In this document: positions 10,151-18,811 of the stretch, piece by piece
How positions within the stretch are numbered: position 1 is the stretch's first letter
Layout of the letters: each line of letters begins with the position of its first letter
DNA from: Caballeronia sp. BR00000012568055
GTDB taxonomy: Bacteria; Pseudomonadota; Gammaproteobacteria; Burkholderiales; Burkholderiaceae
Direction: 5' to 3'
Assembly: GCF_029439455.1 (NCBI RefSeq)
Contig: NZ_JAQFVG010000357.1
Location: 1 to 64,000, forward strand
DNA length: 64,000 bases
Program-made: the position numbers and the translations under genes
Notes under the pieces: model-generated
What the model saw: only the letters and a program-made list of their open reading frames with translations
The model's database searches: none
Told to the model about the DNA's origin: nothing

Positions 10151-10501
10151 TTACCTGAGAACGATCAGCGATCCGGTGAAGATCAACACGCACTCGGTGA
10201 TGAACGACCCCAGCGTCACGCCGATCAACACGCGCCCGACGATCGCCCAGAGCCGATGATCGACATTGCCCGCGCAGCGCCATGCGAGCGTACACCAGAG
10301 GGCATAAAGCGCCGCGAACGCGGCAACCGCGACGAGCACGCCTGGCCAGAACCAGACGGTGATCAGAAAGAAAGTTTCGGGGACGAGGCCGCTGGTCCAC
10401 AAGTCGAACCAGACCGTCCACCAGACGAGGTGGAGCGGCACGCCCAGCAGCCACCAGACTTTCCAGAAGCGTTCTTCACCGCGCCAGGCCTTGAGCAACA
10501 T
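10151..10501 (-). CDS. Small membrane protein of unknown function
   Basis: 116-residue tryptophan-rich protein with about three membrane helices (near residues 14-35, 44-70 and 84-110). There is no motif I recognise. It lies upstream of the dehydratase on the same strand and may share its transcript, but there is no overlap and no functional hint. A competing reading frame (10098-10454) is richer in arginine and lacks clean helices, so this frame is preferred. Confidence 0.6.
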   Translation of the reverse strand: MLLKAWRGEERFWKVWWLLGVPLHLVWWTVWFDLWTSGLVPETFFLITVWFWPGVLVAVAAFAALYALWCTLAWRCAGNVDHRLWAIVGRVLIGVTLGSFITECVLIFTGSLIVLR

Positions 10502-10567
10502 GCGCCGCCGTGTCGAGAAAAGGAGACGGGCATTTTACTTCGCGGCCGCGCGCCATGAACGCTCGAA

Positions 10568-11362
10568 TTATGCAGATAAGCTGCGGCGCTTGGCTTCGAT
10601 ACGTGTAATCAGCCGTTGCAGCACGCTTTCTGCCGCGCCCGAAAGCCGCGTGAAACGAAAGCCGACGACATAACGCACGGTGCCGCTCGGCGTCGTGATC
10701 GTGCGCGGTGACACGAGTTCAAGGTCCACGCTGAGCGTGCCACCCGCGCCGAGATCGAGCGTGACATCGCTGAAGGCGGTGCCGATCTCCATTTCCGCCA
10801 GACGCGCGGCATCGGTGCGAAGCGCCAGACCGCCGAGCGACACGTCCTGCACTTCGCAGCGGAACGCCGCGCCATCCGCGAACGTGCCTTTGGCGGTGTA
10901 CGGATCGAGTATCGGCGCGGGCACGCGGAAATATTCGCGGCGCTGGAAGTAGTAGAGCTTCTCCGGGAACGGCACCTCGAACGCCTGACGGCCTTCGAAA
11001 TCGACTGCCTGCGGGCCGTCCGTGACGAACTCCGTGCGCACGCCTTCGGGCGCGGCCTTGAAGCTGAGTTGCGAGGCCGCGAGCAGCTTGCGGTTGTCCT
11101 CTTCGACACCGCCCCAATCGAACACGATGCGCTTTTCGCGGGCATCGACTTCGAGCAACTGCGTGACGATCTGGCCGGTCGCGCTCGCCGCCGTCAGCAT
11201 GTCGCCGCGCTGCACCAGCATACGCAGGACGATAGAAATCTCGGAAGGCGTGAGACGCAGAAAGCGGGCTTGATCTTCCGCGCGGCGCTCGATGTCGGCA
11301 ACCTGCGCGGCGGCCGGCGCGTTGGAAGGAACGGGTTGCGGCGACATCGGTTCAGCGAGCAT
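10568..11362 (-). CDS. YcgR-type flagellar brake protein with PilZ domain
   Basis: 264-residue cytoplasmic c-di-GMP effector. The amino-terminal YcgR domain (about residues 30-135) is followed by a PilZ domain. The c-di-GMP binding motif is intact: an arginine cluster QRREYFR near residue 140 and DVSLGGLAL near 173. In other proteobacteria such proteins slow the flagellar motor when c-di-GMP is high. No flagellar genes are nearby. The ATG at 11362 is used; ATG 11347 is an alternative. Confidence 0.9.
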   Translation of the reverse strand: MLAEPMSPQPVPSNAPAAAQVADIERRAEDQARFLRLTPSEISIVLRMLVQRGDMLTAASATGQIVTQLLEVDAREKRIVFDWGGVEEDNRKLLAASQLSFKAAPEGVRTEFVTDGPQAVDFEGRQAFEVPFPEKLYYFQRREYFRVPAPILDPYTAKGTFADGAAFRCEVQDVSLGGLALRTDAARLAEMEIGTAFSDVTLDLGAGGTLSVDLELVSPRTITTPSGTVRYVVGFRFTRLSGAAESVLQRLITRIEAKRRSLSA

Positions 11363-11556
11363 GACGGTCCAATCTATTCGTGTTGACTGCGTGTGGAAAC
11401 GCGTATGGAAACTACAGGCGCACTGCTTTGCAATAATCTGTAGTTTGCATCAAACAAATGGAATCATCACGCGGGTAAGAACCCGGTTTTGGCGTCATTT
11501 CGGCGTTTTGACAACAAAATCCGGGCATATGTACCGGCTGGCATTACACGGTGCTT

Positions 11557-12183
11557 TCACCTTCTAAACGGCAATGAATCGATAAATTGATCGATAGCCG
11601 CGAACAATGCGTTCTTCCGAACGCCGTCGTGCGCTTGAATCGACAAACCAGCGAACAAGGTGCTGCATAGCGTGGCGAGCGCCTGCGTGTCCGTACCCGC
11701 CGGCAACTCACCGTGTTCCACCGCGCGCGCGAGCCGCCCCGCCACCGCCGCCGACGCCCTTCGCCTGCGCTTTTGCAAATACGCGCGCAATTCCGCGTGC
11801 TCGGGCGCAATCGACATCGCGCCGAGAAACAGCATGCAGCCGCGCGGCTTCTGAAACCGCGTGAATAATTCGATGCTCGCGCGATACATCGCCCGCAAGC
11901 CCTCACGCGCCGATTCGTGCGACTGCAACGCACGCAAGGCCGCGCCACCCTCGCCGTTCGCGTAGTGATCCAGCGCCTCGCGGTACAGGTCTTCCTTGCT
12001 GCCAAAGGCCGCGTAAAGGCTCGGCGAATTGATACCCATATGTTCGATGAGATCACTCATGGAACAAGTGTCGTAGCCCTTGCTCCAGAACACATCGAGT
12101 GCGCGTTCCAATGCGGCTTCGCGGTCGAAAGCACGCGGACGGCCGCGCGGTTTCGCTTCGGCTTCGGATTGAGTGGTCGCCAT
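11557..12183 (-). CDS. TetR/AcrR family regulator
   Basis: 208-residue repressor with the amino-terminal TetR HTH (AALERALDVFWSKGYDTCSM, then INSPSLYAAFGSKEDLY) at about residues 20-65. The ATG at 12183 has AGGGA about 7 bp upstream; the longer open frame to 12246 runs across one of the probable operators and is rejected. The gene is divergent from a small exported-protein gene, with two copies of a TGTNTCGATCGTNACA motif between them, so it probably controls that gene and itself. Confidence 0.9.
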   Translation of the reverse strand: MATTQSEAEAKPRGRPRAFDREAALERALDVFWSKGYDTCSMSDLIEHMGINSPSLYAAFGSKEDLYREALDHYANGEGGAALRALQSHESAREGLRAMYRASIELFTRFQKPRGCMLFLGAMSIAPEHAELRAYLQKRRRRASAAVAGRLARAVEHGELPAGTDTQALATLCSTLFAGLSIQAHDGVRKNALFAAIDQFIDSLPFRR

Positions 12184-12229
12184 GCTGTTCCCTTCGCGGC
12201 ATTGATGCGCGTGCCGCAATTCTGAATTA

Positions 12230-12245
12230 TGTGTCGATCGTAACA
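12230..12245. promoter_or_regulatory. Probable TetR operator, copy 1
   Basis: TGTGTCGATCGTAACA, a 16-bp near-palindrome centred on CGATCG. It is the same as copy 2 except at two positions, and lies in the divergent intergenic region next to the TetR-type gene. Confidence 0.65.
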
Positions 12246-12284
12246 AAATTGATGGACGCGTGCAGCGGTCGCTGCTTTAATATG

Positions 12285-12300
12285 TGTATCGATCGTTACA
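12285..12300. promoter_or_regulatory. Probable TetR operator, copy 2
   Basis: TGTATCGATCGTTACA, matching copy 1 as TGTNTCGATCGTNACA. The centres are 55 bp apart. This copy is 20 bp upstream of the ATG at 12320 and would cover the start region of that transcript. Confidence 0.65.
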
Positions 12301-12319
12301 TAAATCTTGGAGCAACATC

Positions 12320-12589
12320 ATGAAATCGACTGTTTCTGTTTTGACTGCGGCGTTGTTGCTGGCTGTTTCCGGTGCTGCGTTTGCGCAGACGGCTGTATCG
12401 TCCGAGCCCGCGCCGTATTCGGTTTTCGTCGATCAGCCGACGGGTTATACCTTCGTCAAGCTGCCAGGCGGATGGAAGTTCGCGGGCGCGGTATCGAAGG
12501 AAGAGGCGCAGCATTTGCCGGACACGGTGCTCACTTCGGTCATGCCCGCTGATTCGGCACACGCGATGAACACCGCATCGGCGAAATAA
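12320..12589 (+). CDS. Small exported protein of unknown function
   Basis: 89-residue protein with a clear Sec signal peptide (MKSTVSVLTAALLLAVSG, predicted cut after AFA). It leaves a mature periplasmic protein of about 65 residues containing YSVFVDQPTGYTFVKLPGGW. A ribosome site TTGGAG lies 7-8 bp before ATG 12320. It is divergent from the TetR-type gene and has two matching operator-like palindromes in front. No family is recognised. Confidence 0.75.
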   Translation: MKSTVSVLTAALLLAVSGAAFAQTAVSSEPAPYSVFVDQPTGYTFVKLPGGWKFAGAVSKEEAQHLPDTVLTSVMPADSAHAMNTASAK

Positions 12590-12595
12590 AGTGCT

Positions 12596-13858
12596 TTAAA
12601 CGCAGGCTGCGGACAGGCGTGGTTCCAGCTTGTTCGCGCGCTCGGCACAGATGGCATCGACGATGTATTGCGCATCGCGCGCGACGCCTGAGAAACGCCC
12701 CGATCCCCACGTATGCAGCCACGGCAAGCCGACGAAATACACGCCCGGCACGCCCGTCACGCCTCGCAGATGCGCCGGATGGCCGCGTCCGTTGAACACG
12801 GGCGCATCGAGCCAACTGAAGTCCGGCCTGAAGCCGATGCACCACACGACCGCTGCGATATCGCTGGCCTGCAAATCCAACGTTTCGCGTTCCGCTGATG
12901 GTTGCCACACCGCTTCGTAACGCTCGGCGGCGAGCGCATCGATACCATGCCGCGCGATAAAGCCGTCGATACTCGCGTTGATGTTGTTGTACGTCGTGTC
13001 GGCTTCATCGAGATTCGCGCGCAGGTTCGGCGCGAAGCAAAGTTGTCCATCGCGCAAATCTTCAAGTCGTCCGAACAATTCCATGCCTTCGAGTGCGAAG
13101 CGGCGCAAATCGATATCGCGTCCGCCGTCGCGGCCGGTGACATAGTGATTGGTGTTATCGCGCACGCCCTCGCGTAGCGGATGATCGGTTACGGGCATGT
13201 CGTAGTAGCGCATATCCGCGAGCCAATCGACTACGTCGCGGCCTCGATAGAACCGCGCACAACGCGGCGCTTCACCGACGGCGAGATGCACCTTTCGCCC
13301 CGATAAATGCAGGTCTTCCGCGATCTGCGCGCCCGATTGCCCCGAACCTACAACAAGCACCGCGCCCGGCGGCAAGGCATCCGCATTGCGATATTCCGAC
13401 GACTGCATCTGCACGATACGCGCAGGCAAGCGTTCGGCCATGCGCGGCACAATCGGCGTGTGATAGCCGCCCGATGCCACCACGATCTGATCCGCCGTGA
13501 ACTCGCCGCGTGTGGTCTGCACGACGTAATGCCCGTTGCGTGTCACGCGCGTGACGGCTGTGTCTTCGAGCACCGGCGCGTTGACCTTGGCGACGAAGGC
13601 ATCGAGATAGCGGATCAGTTCTTCCTTTTTCATGAAGCCGTGCGGATCATCGCCAGTGTATGGATGACCGGGCAACGCGCATTGCCAGTTCGGCGTCACG
13701 AGGCAGAACGTGTCCCAGCGCTGCGTGCGCCACGTGTGCGTCACGCGCTGCTTTTCCAGCACGAGATGGTCGATATTCGCCTGCTGCAAAAAGTAGCTGA
13801 CCGACAACCCGGCTTGCCCGCCGCCAACGACGATCACGCTGTAATGAGTGTTCGACAT
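12596..13858 (-). CDS. FAD-dependent oxidoreductase, MSMEG_0569 family
   Basis: 420-residue flavin-containing monooxygenase-like enzyme, the last gene of the nitrilase (Nit1C) cluster. An FAD-binding Rossmann motif is at the start (VVVGGGQAGLSVSYFL), an NADPH-binding motif VVGSGQSGAQIAEDL lies near residue 170, and a WCIGFRPDFSW stretch lies near 370. The start at 13858 has AGAGGA 7 bp upstream. It begins 14 bp after the glycosyltransferase fusion gene. Its substrate is not established; presence in the cluster suggests oxidation of the product built by the neighbouring enzymes. Confidence 0.9.
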   Translation of the reverse strand: MSNTHYSVIVVGGGQAGLSVSYFLQQANIDHLVLEKQRVTHTWRTQRWDTFCLVTPNWQCALPGHPYTGDDPHGFMKKEELIRYLDAFVAKVNAPVLEDTAVTRVTRNGHYVVQTTRGEFTADQIVVASGGYHTPIVPRMAERLPARIVQMQSSEYRNADALPPGAVLVVGSGQSGAQIAEDLHLSGRKVHLAVGEAPRCARFYRGRDVVDWLADMRYYDMPVTDHPLREGVRDNTNHYVTGRDGGRDIDLRRFALEGMELFGRLEDLRDGQLCFAPNLRANLDEADTTYNNINASIDGFIARHGIDALAAERYEAVWQPSAERETLDLQASDIAAVVWCIGFRPDFSWLDAPVFNGRGHPAHLRGVTGVPGVYFVGLPWLHTWGSGRFSGVARDAQYIVDAICAERANKLEPRLSAACV

Positions 13859-13872
13859 TTCGGATTCCTCTA

Positions 13873-15273
13873 TCAAACGAGTTCGATGACGGTCACGTGC
13901 GCATCGTGTTCGTGAGCGAAACGACTGGCATCCTGTTCGATGCGTGCGAGCTGATCCATCGCCGCCGAACACGCGAAGCCGTATTTCTCGCGCACACGTT
14001 CGGAGCCTATATTCAGGGCCTCGCGCGAGCGCGCCACGAAGTCGTCGAGCGGATAGCGCGTTCCTGCTTCGAAATACTCACCGACGACAGTGGAAGGCGA
14101 ATAGCAGTCCGCTTCGACGCCATCGGGCCAGCGGATATGGAAGTGCATGACGGGCATGGTGAGTTCTCTATAGATGTCGAGATGGCGTGACGCGCTCGCT
14201 TGCCATGTGAAGCGCTGCAGAAGCGCGGGAACGTCATGCTCGAAGTTGATTTCACTCGTGCATTCGATTGCACGCGTCAAGGCTTCGGCAATGGAATGCG
14301 CGTCGTGTGGATCGGCGAATACGCAGGTTTGCGCGTCGAGATACTCCGTGAACGGCGCAATATTCGATACGACCACCGGCCGCCCGCTCGCCAGCGCTTC
14401 GAGCACGACGAGGCCGAAGCCTTCGCGCAGCGAGATCATCGAAACGGCATCGGCGAGTTGGAATAGCGCGGGCATGTCGTCGTCGTTCAGCGGACCTGTG
14501 ACGATTACCGGCACGTCGAGTTCTTCTGCGCGCTCGAAGAAGCGACGCGCGTAAGCATCGTGATCGAGCAGGCTTGCGCCGCGTGCCAGCACGAGTTGCG
14601 CCGATGGCATGCGCCTGTGCAGCAACGCGAACGCTTCGAGCAGCATCAACGTGTTCTTGCGCGCTTCGATGCCACCGACTGCGAGCACGACCGGTCCATC
14701 CTGCGTGATGCTGAAGCGCTCACGCAGAGCGTTGCTATCACCGCCCGCACGATAGCGCGCTGCATCGATCCCGTTACTCACTGTCTTCGCTTCGATGCCG
14801 TATATCTCGCGCATCGTCCGCGTCCATGTTTCGCTGACGCACAGCACTTCGTCGGCATCGCGCCACGCGCGGCGTTGCCAATGCGCGAGGCGTTCATCAT
14901 CGAAATGATCGAGATGATGGACCGTGCGCACAAAGCGGCGAATCGCGCCTTCCTGCTTCAGTTCCGCCAACGCATTTCCGCCGATGCTGTCCTGCGCGTG
15001 ATACACATCGAAGCGCTTGTTCGCGAGTGCAAGTTTCAACGCGCGAATGCGTTCATCGACCATACCAACGAGACCATCGTGCGAACCTTTCACACGCGCC
15101 AGCACGATCTCACACGGTGATGCCCTGAACATCGATTCGCCTTCACGCGCGGGCGCGAAGATCGTGACATCGTGGCCGCATTCGTGAAGCGCACGCGCGA
15201 GCTCCAGCGTGTGCACCACGCCGCCGCGCGGATTCACCGAATGAGTGAGCAGTGCGATTTTCAGCGCGCGCAT
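13873..15273 (-). CDS. Glycosyltransferase (MSMEG_0565 type) fused to MSMEG_0570-type protein
   Basis: 466 residues in one open frame. Residues 1-372 are a GT4-type glycosyltransferase: IALLTHSVNPRGGVVHTLEL at the start and the donor-site segment REGFGLVVLEALASGRPVV near 285. From residue 373 the sequence restarts as MPVMHFHIRWPDGVEADCYS and matches the small MSMEG_0570-family nitrogen-starvation protein, normally encoded by its own gene in Nit1C clusters. There is no stop between the two parts. ATG 15273 has GAGGAGG 7 bp upstream and overlaps the previous gene by 13 bp. The internal ATG at 14157 could still allow separate translation, although only a weak ribosome site precedes it. Confidence 0.9.
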   Translation of the reverse strand: MRALKIALLTHSVNPRGGVVHTLELARALHECGHDVTIFAPAREGESMFRASPCEIVLARVKGSHDGLVGMVDERIRALKLALANKRFDVYHAQDSIGGNALAELKQEGAIRRFVRTVHHLDHFDDERLAHWQRRAWRDADEVLCVSETWTRTMREIYGIEAKTVSNGIDAARYRAGGDSNALRERFSITQDGPVVLAVGGIEARKNTLMLLEAFALLHRRMPSAQLVLARGASLLDHDAYARRFFERAEELDVPVIVTGPLNDDDMPALFQLADAVSMISLREGFGLVVLEALASGRPVVVSNIAPFTEYLDAQTCVFADPHDAHSIAEALTRAIECTSEINFEHDVPALLQRFTWQASASRHLDIYRELTMPVMHFHIRWPDGVEADCYSPSTVVGEYFEAGTRYPLDDFVARSREALNIGSERVREKYGFACSAAMDQLARIEQDASRFAHEHDAHVTVIELV

Positions 15274-16205
15274 ATGAACGCCTCCTCGCGCAGATTCCAC
15301 AGCAGCGCGCTTTCATCGCCTTGCGTTACGACTACTTCGCGCGAGGCATCGACATGGCCGATTACGGCGCTCGCAATCTCACGCGCTGCAAAGCGGGCGA
15401 TGACCACATCGACATGTTTGGGACGCACCGATAGCACGAAGCCGAAGCTCGGAAACGCGCCGAGCCAGCGTTCAAAATTTGAATCGTTAGGATCGGGAAT
15501 CAAATCGAGATCGATACGCGCGCCCACTTTCGAGCATTCGAGCAACATGAGCGCCGTGCCGAGCACGCCTGCCATGCTGATGTCCTTGGCGGCATCGCAC
15601 AGGCCGTCTTCAGCGAGCGCGGGCAGCAGTTCGAAATCGTCACGTGCGCGGCCTTCGGGCGAGCCGACCGATGCGTTCCAGAACGGGTACGGGTCTTCGT
15701 AATTACCGCGCAGATCGACGGCCATGATGAGCGCATCGCCGGGTTTGGCGTCGAAGCTCGTCAGCAACTTGCGCGCACGTCCGACGATGGATACCGCGAG
15801 TTGCGCGCCATCGCTACGCACGTTGCTGTGGCCGCCGACGATCGGCACGCCATACACTTTCGATGCGGCTGCCATACCCGCGAGCACTTCTTTCGCTTCG
15901 TACGTGCTGCCGCTCCATAGTGCATCGACGACGGCGATCGGGCGGCCGCCCATCGCGTAGATATCGCTCACGTTGACCATCACGCTGCTGTAGCCCGCGA
16001 ACCACGGCATCGCGCGGACAAAGTCGCTCACCATGCCTTCGATGGCGAACAGCAAGTAACCGTCGTTATCGGGAATCGCAGCGCAGTCGTCGCCGATTGC
16101 AATTGCACCTTCAGGCAAGCGCGACAGCACGCCGGAAATATCGCTTTTATGCTGAAATCCGCGACTTTCGCGCAAACGTCCGACAAGCGATGCCAACGCG
16201 CTCAC
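15261..16205 (-). CDS. AIR synthase-like protein, sll0787 family
   Basis: 314-residue PurM/AIR-synthase-fold protein, an ATP-using family that includes thiamine-monophosphate kinase and HypE. AIGDDCAAIP near residue 37, VNVSDIYAMGGRP near 77 and GGHSNVRSDG near 123 match the fold's metal and phosphate loops. It is a constant member of Nit1C clusters. The start is probably GTG 16205: GGAG lies 6 bp upstream, and GTGA overlaps the stop of the acetyltransferase gene. The longer ATG frame to 16253 would overlap that gene by 52 bp. Substrate unknown. Confidence 0.9.
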   Translation of the reverse strand: MSALASLVGRLRESRGFQHKSDISGVLSRLPEGAIAIGDDCAAIPDNDGYLLFAIEGMVSDFVRAMPWFAGYSSVMVNVSDIYAMGGRPIAVVDALWSGSTYEAKEVLAGMAAASKVYGVPIVGGHSNVRSDGAQLAVSIVGRARKLLTSFDAKPGDALIMAVDLRGNYEDPYPFWNASVGSPEGRARDDFELLPALAEDGLCDAAKDISMAGVLGTALMLLECSKVGARIDLDLIPDPNDSNFERWLGAFPSFGFVLSVRPKHVDVVIARFAAREIASAVIGHVDASREVVVTQGDESALLWNLREEAFICAR

Positions 16206-16756
16206 GACACTCTCCGCGCCAGCGCGACGAATCCGCTTTGCGGCGTCGCGCATGGCGGATACGCGTCCAACTGCGCCTGCATCAGATGATGCGCGCGCCC
16301 GAAGATCGTTTCTTCACGCAACGATGTCCAGCGAAGCCGCTCGAACAACGGCACGTTCTGCGCCTGCACATGCGCGAGAAATGTCTCGCAACCTTGACCA
16401 TGCGCGCTCGATACCGCAAGACGAATCAGCGTCGCGCCGATCTTCGCATGCGAGCGAAATGCCGCATGAACGGCGAGCCGCGAGCCGAACCACACGCCCG
16501 GTTCATCCTCATGAATGCGCACCGTGCCGACCACTTGTTCGGGCATGCCCGCCACACAACTCAACGCGACGATCAATTGCGCCCGTTCATCCGTCTCGTC
16601 GCGATCATCGCCCACAAAAATGCCTTGTTCGATGCAGAATACCGCGCGCCGCAATGAGTAGGCTTCCTGAGTTTCCCAAGGCAAAGTCGCCCACTTCACG
16701 CGAAACTCCACGGGCGCGTAATCACATTCGAGTTGATCGACGGCTTCGACGAACAT
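16202..16756 (-). CDS. GNAT-type acetyltransferase, MSMEG_0567/Sll0786 family
   Basis: 184-residue acyltransferase of the Nit1C cluster. The GNAT core is visible as VVGTVRIHEDEPGVW near residue 84 and the acetyl-CoA loop region around RSHAKIGATLIRLAV near 110. Conserved Cys and Glu occur in AVFCIEQGIF near 50. Start ATG 16756 has GAGGTG upstream and follows the radical SAM stop by 2 bp; the frame extension to 16798 is rejected. It is expected to acylate a cluster intermediate, but the acceptor is not known. Confidence 0.9.
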   Translation of the reverse strand: MFVEAVDQLECDYAPVEFRVKWATLPWETQEAYSLRRAVFCIEQGIFVGDDRDETDERAQLIVALSCVAGMPEQVVGTVRIHEDEPGVWFGSRLAVHAAFRSHAKIGATLIRLAVSSAHGQGCETFLAHVQAQNVPLFERLRWTSLREETIFGRAHHLMQAQLDAYPPCATPQSGFVALARRVS

Positions 16757-16758
16757 GA

Positions 16759-17871
16759 TCACACCTCGTAGGAAGAAAGCGATGAACACGCGCCGCATTT
16801 CCCGCAGCCGGCTTTGATATCGGCGGAGCGCATGTTGGCATCCGCAAGCATGGCGCCGATGGGCGCGAGCACCGAGCGCATGAAATCAGGCGTCGGCGCG
16901 GGATGATCCTCGAGCGGCGTGCTGCTGATCGGCACGAACGGCACCACGAACGGATACACGCCGATCGCGATCAACTCGCGCGCAATCTGCACGATGGCCG
17001 TCGCGCTATCGCCGAGTCCCGCGAGAATGTATGTGCTCACCTGGCCGCGTCCGAACACCTTCACCGCCGCGTCAAACGCCTCCATATAGCGCGATACCGG
17101 CACCGTCGCCTTGCCCGGCATGATGCGTTCGCGCACGTCCGGCGTGACCGCTTCGAGGTGCATGCCGAGCGTGTCGATGCCCGCAGCTTTCATGCGCCCG
17201 AACCACGCATCGTCGTCGGGTGGTTCGCATTGCGCCTGTATCGGCAGATCGACGGCGGCTTTGATTGCAGAAGCGCTTTCGCAGAGGATCTGCGCGCCGC
17301 GATCGGGCGTTGGCGGCGTGCCCGTGGTCAGGACCATATGCTTCACGCCATCGAGCAACACCGCTGCGCGTGCGACTTCCGCGAGTTGCTCGGGCGTCTT
17401 GCGCGCAATCGTGCGGCCCGCCGCCAGCGATTGCCCGATTGCGCAGAATTTGCAGGATTTGCGGCGGCTTTCATAGCGGATGCATGTTTGCAGCACCGTC
17501 GTCGCCAGTACGTCGCTGCTGTGCAACGTGGCGATATGCGAGTACGGCACGCCTTCGAGCGTTTGCATCGCGTAGAAGCGCGGTGATTTAGGAAAACTTA
17601 TCGATGCAATCGGAATCGCGTTGCGCATCAGCGCACTCTTGCCGTGTTCATCGGGCTGACCGGCGACGAAGGGCGATTCCCACGCGGTGCTCGTATGAAC
17701 CGGCACCATGATGGTCACGCCATCGACGGTCACTGCCTTGTGATCCGACGGCCCAGCGCCACCGCGACGGCTCGATACACCCGCGCGCGGATCGATCAGA
17801 CGCAGACCGCTCGACTGAAGCTCAGTCATCAATTGCCGGCTCGATGCCGGCAGGTTCTCTCGGGCGCTCAT
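16759..17871 (-). CDS. Radical SAM protein, MSMEG_0568 family
   Basis: 370-residue radical SAM enzyme of the Nit1C cluster. The cluster-binding motif is C130-x9-C140-x2-C143 (CIRYESRRKSCKFC), longer than the classical CX3CX2C and typical of this family. Following segments MVLTTGTPPTPDRG and GIDTLGMHLEAVTP match the SAM-binding barrel. The C-terminal end has a second cysteine set, C356-x2-C359-x2-C362 (GCGKCGACSS), suggesting an auxiliary Fe-S site. ATG 17871 has AAGGA 11 bp upstream and overlaps the nitrilase gene by 50 bp; ATG 17829 is an alternative with an 8-bp overlap. Confidence 0.93.
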   Translation of the reverse strand: MSARENLPASSRQLMTELQSSGLRLIDPRAGVSSRRGGAGPSDHKAVTVDGVTIMVPVHTSTAWESPFVAGQPDEHGKSALMRNAIPIASISFPKSPRFYAMQTLEGVPYSHIATLHSSDVLATTVLQTCIRYESRRKSCKFCAIGQSLAAGRTIARKTPEQLAEVARAAVLLDGVKHMVLTTGTPPTPDRGAQILCESASAIKAAVDLPIQAQCEPPDDDAWFGRMKAAGIDTLGMHLEAVTPDVRERIMPGKATVPVSRYMEAFDAAVKVFGRGQVSTYILAGLGDSATAIVQIARELIAIGVYPFVVPFVPISSTPLEDHPAPTPDFMRSVLAPIGAMLADANMRSADIKAGCGKCGACSSLSSYEV

Positions 17872-18808
17872 CGTCGTGGGTGTCCTTGAATGAAGTGACG
17901 GGCGATGCCGGCCGGTCGTTGATCGCGAGGCTCAGCAATTCGGGCCGCGCGTAGTGACCGACCGAATCCATCATGCGTTTGCGCTTGGTGATGAGCGACA
18001 TGTCGAGATCGGCGATCACCATGCCTTCGCCTTCGCGCAGCGGTTCGGCAAGATGCTGGCCTTCGGGCGATACGATCGCCGTGTTGCAGCCGCCACGCAA
18101 CGCGCGTTGAAGATTGGGATCGGGCGTGACGGCTTCGATCTGCGCATCGGTGAGCCAGCCGGTCGCATTGACGACGAAGCAGCCCGATTCCAACGCGTGA
18201 TGGCGGATCGTTACTTCGATCTGCTCAGCAAATATTGGCCCGACCAGCGAGCCGGGAAACTGCGCGCAGTGAATCTCCTCGTGCTGCGTCATCAACGCAT
18301 AGCGCGCGAGCGGGTTGTAATGCTCCCAACATGCCAATGCACCGACGCGGCCCACGCTCGTTTCGACAACCTTGAGGCCCGCTGCGTCGCCTTGTCCCCA
18401 GATCATGCGTTCGTGGAAAGTGGGCGTAATCTTGCGGCGCTTGAGCAGCAACGCGCCGTTGGTATCGAAGATAAGCTGGGTGTTGTAGAGGCTGCCGTGA
18501 TCGCGCTCGTTCACGCCGAGCACAACTACCATCTGCGCTTTGCGCGCGTGGTCCGCAACCGCCTGCGTCACCGGACCCGGCACCACGACCGCGCGCTCGT
18601 ACAGCTTCATATGATCCACACCCGATGCCACCGGCGCGCGCACGAACGAGAAATACGGGTAATACGGCACGAAGGTTTCGGGGAACACGATCAACTGCAC
18701 GCCCTTCGCAGCGGCTTCGTCGATGGCCGTGCAGACGCGGTCGAGCGTGCCTTCGGGACGCTCGAAATCCGGCGTAATCTGCACAGCCGCGGCGCGTACG
18801 ATGCGCAT
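17822..18808 (-). CDS. Nitrilase, Nit6803 family
   Basis: 328-residue carbon-nitrogen hydrolase that converts a nitrile to acid plus ammonia. The catalytic residues are visible: Glu44 in FPETFVPYYPYF, Lys126 in KRRKITPTFHERMIWG (with the second Glu133), and Cys160 in ALACWEHYNPL. The pattern is that of the Nit6803/Nit1 subgroup found in Nit1C clusters, which have been linked to growth on cyanide as nitrogen source. It follows the MSMEG_0572-type gene by 3 bp. An acidic tail after residue 300 is unremarkable. The physiological nitrile is not known here. Confidence 0.95.
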   Translation of the reverse strand: MRIVRAAAVQITPDFERPEGTLDRVCTAIDEAAAKGVQLIVFPETFVPYYPYFSFVRAPVASGVDHMKLYERAVVVPGPVTQAVADHARKAQMVVVLGVNERDHGSLYNTQLIFDTNGALLLKRRKITPTFHERMIWGQGDAAGLKVVETSVGRVGALACWEHYNPLARYALMTQHEEIHCAQFPGSLVGPIFAEQIEVTIRHHALESGCFVVNATGWLTDAQIEAVTPDPNLQRALRGGCNTAIVSPEGQHLAEPLREGEGMVIADLDMSLITKRKRMMDSVGHYARPELLSLAINDRPASPVTSFKDTHDDERPREPAGIEPAIDD

Positions 18809-18811
18809 GAC

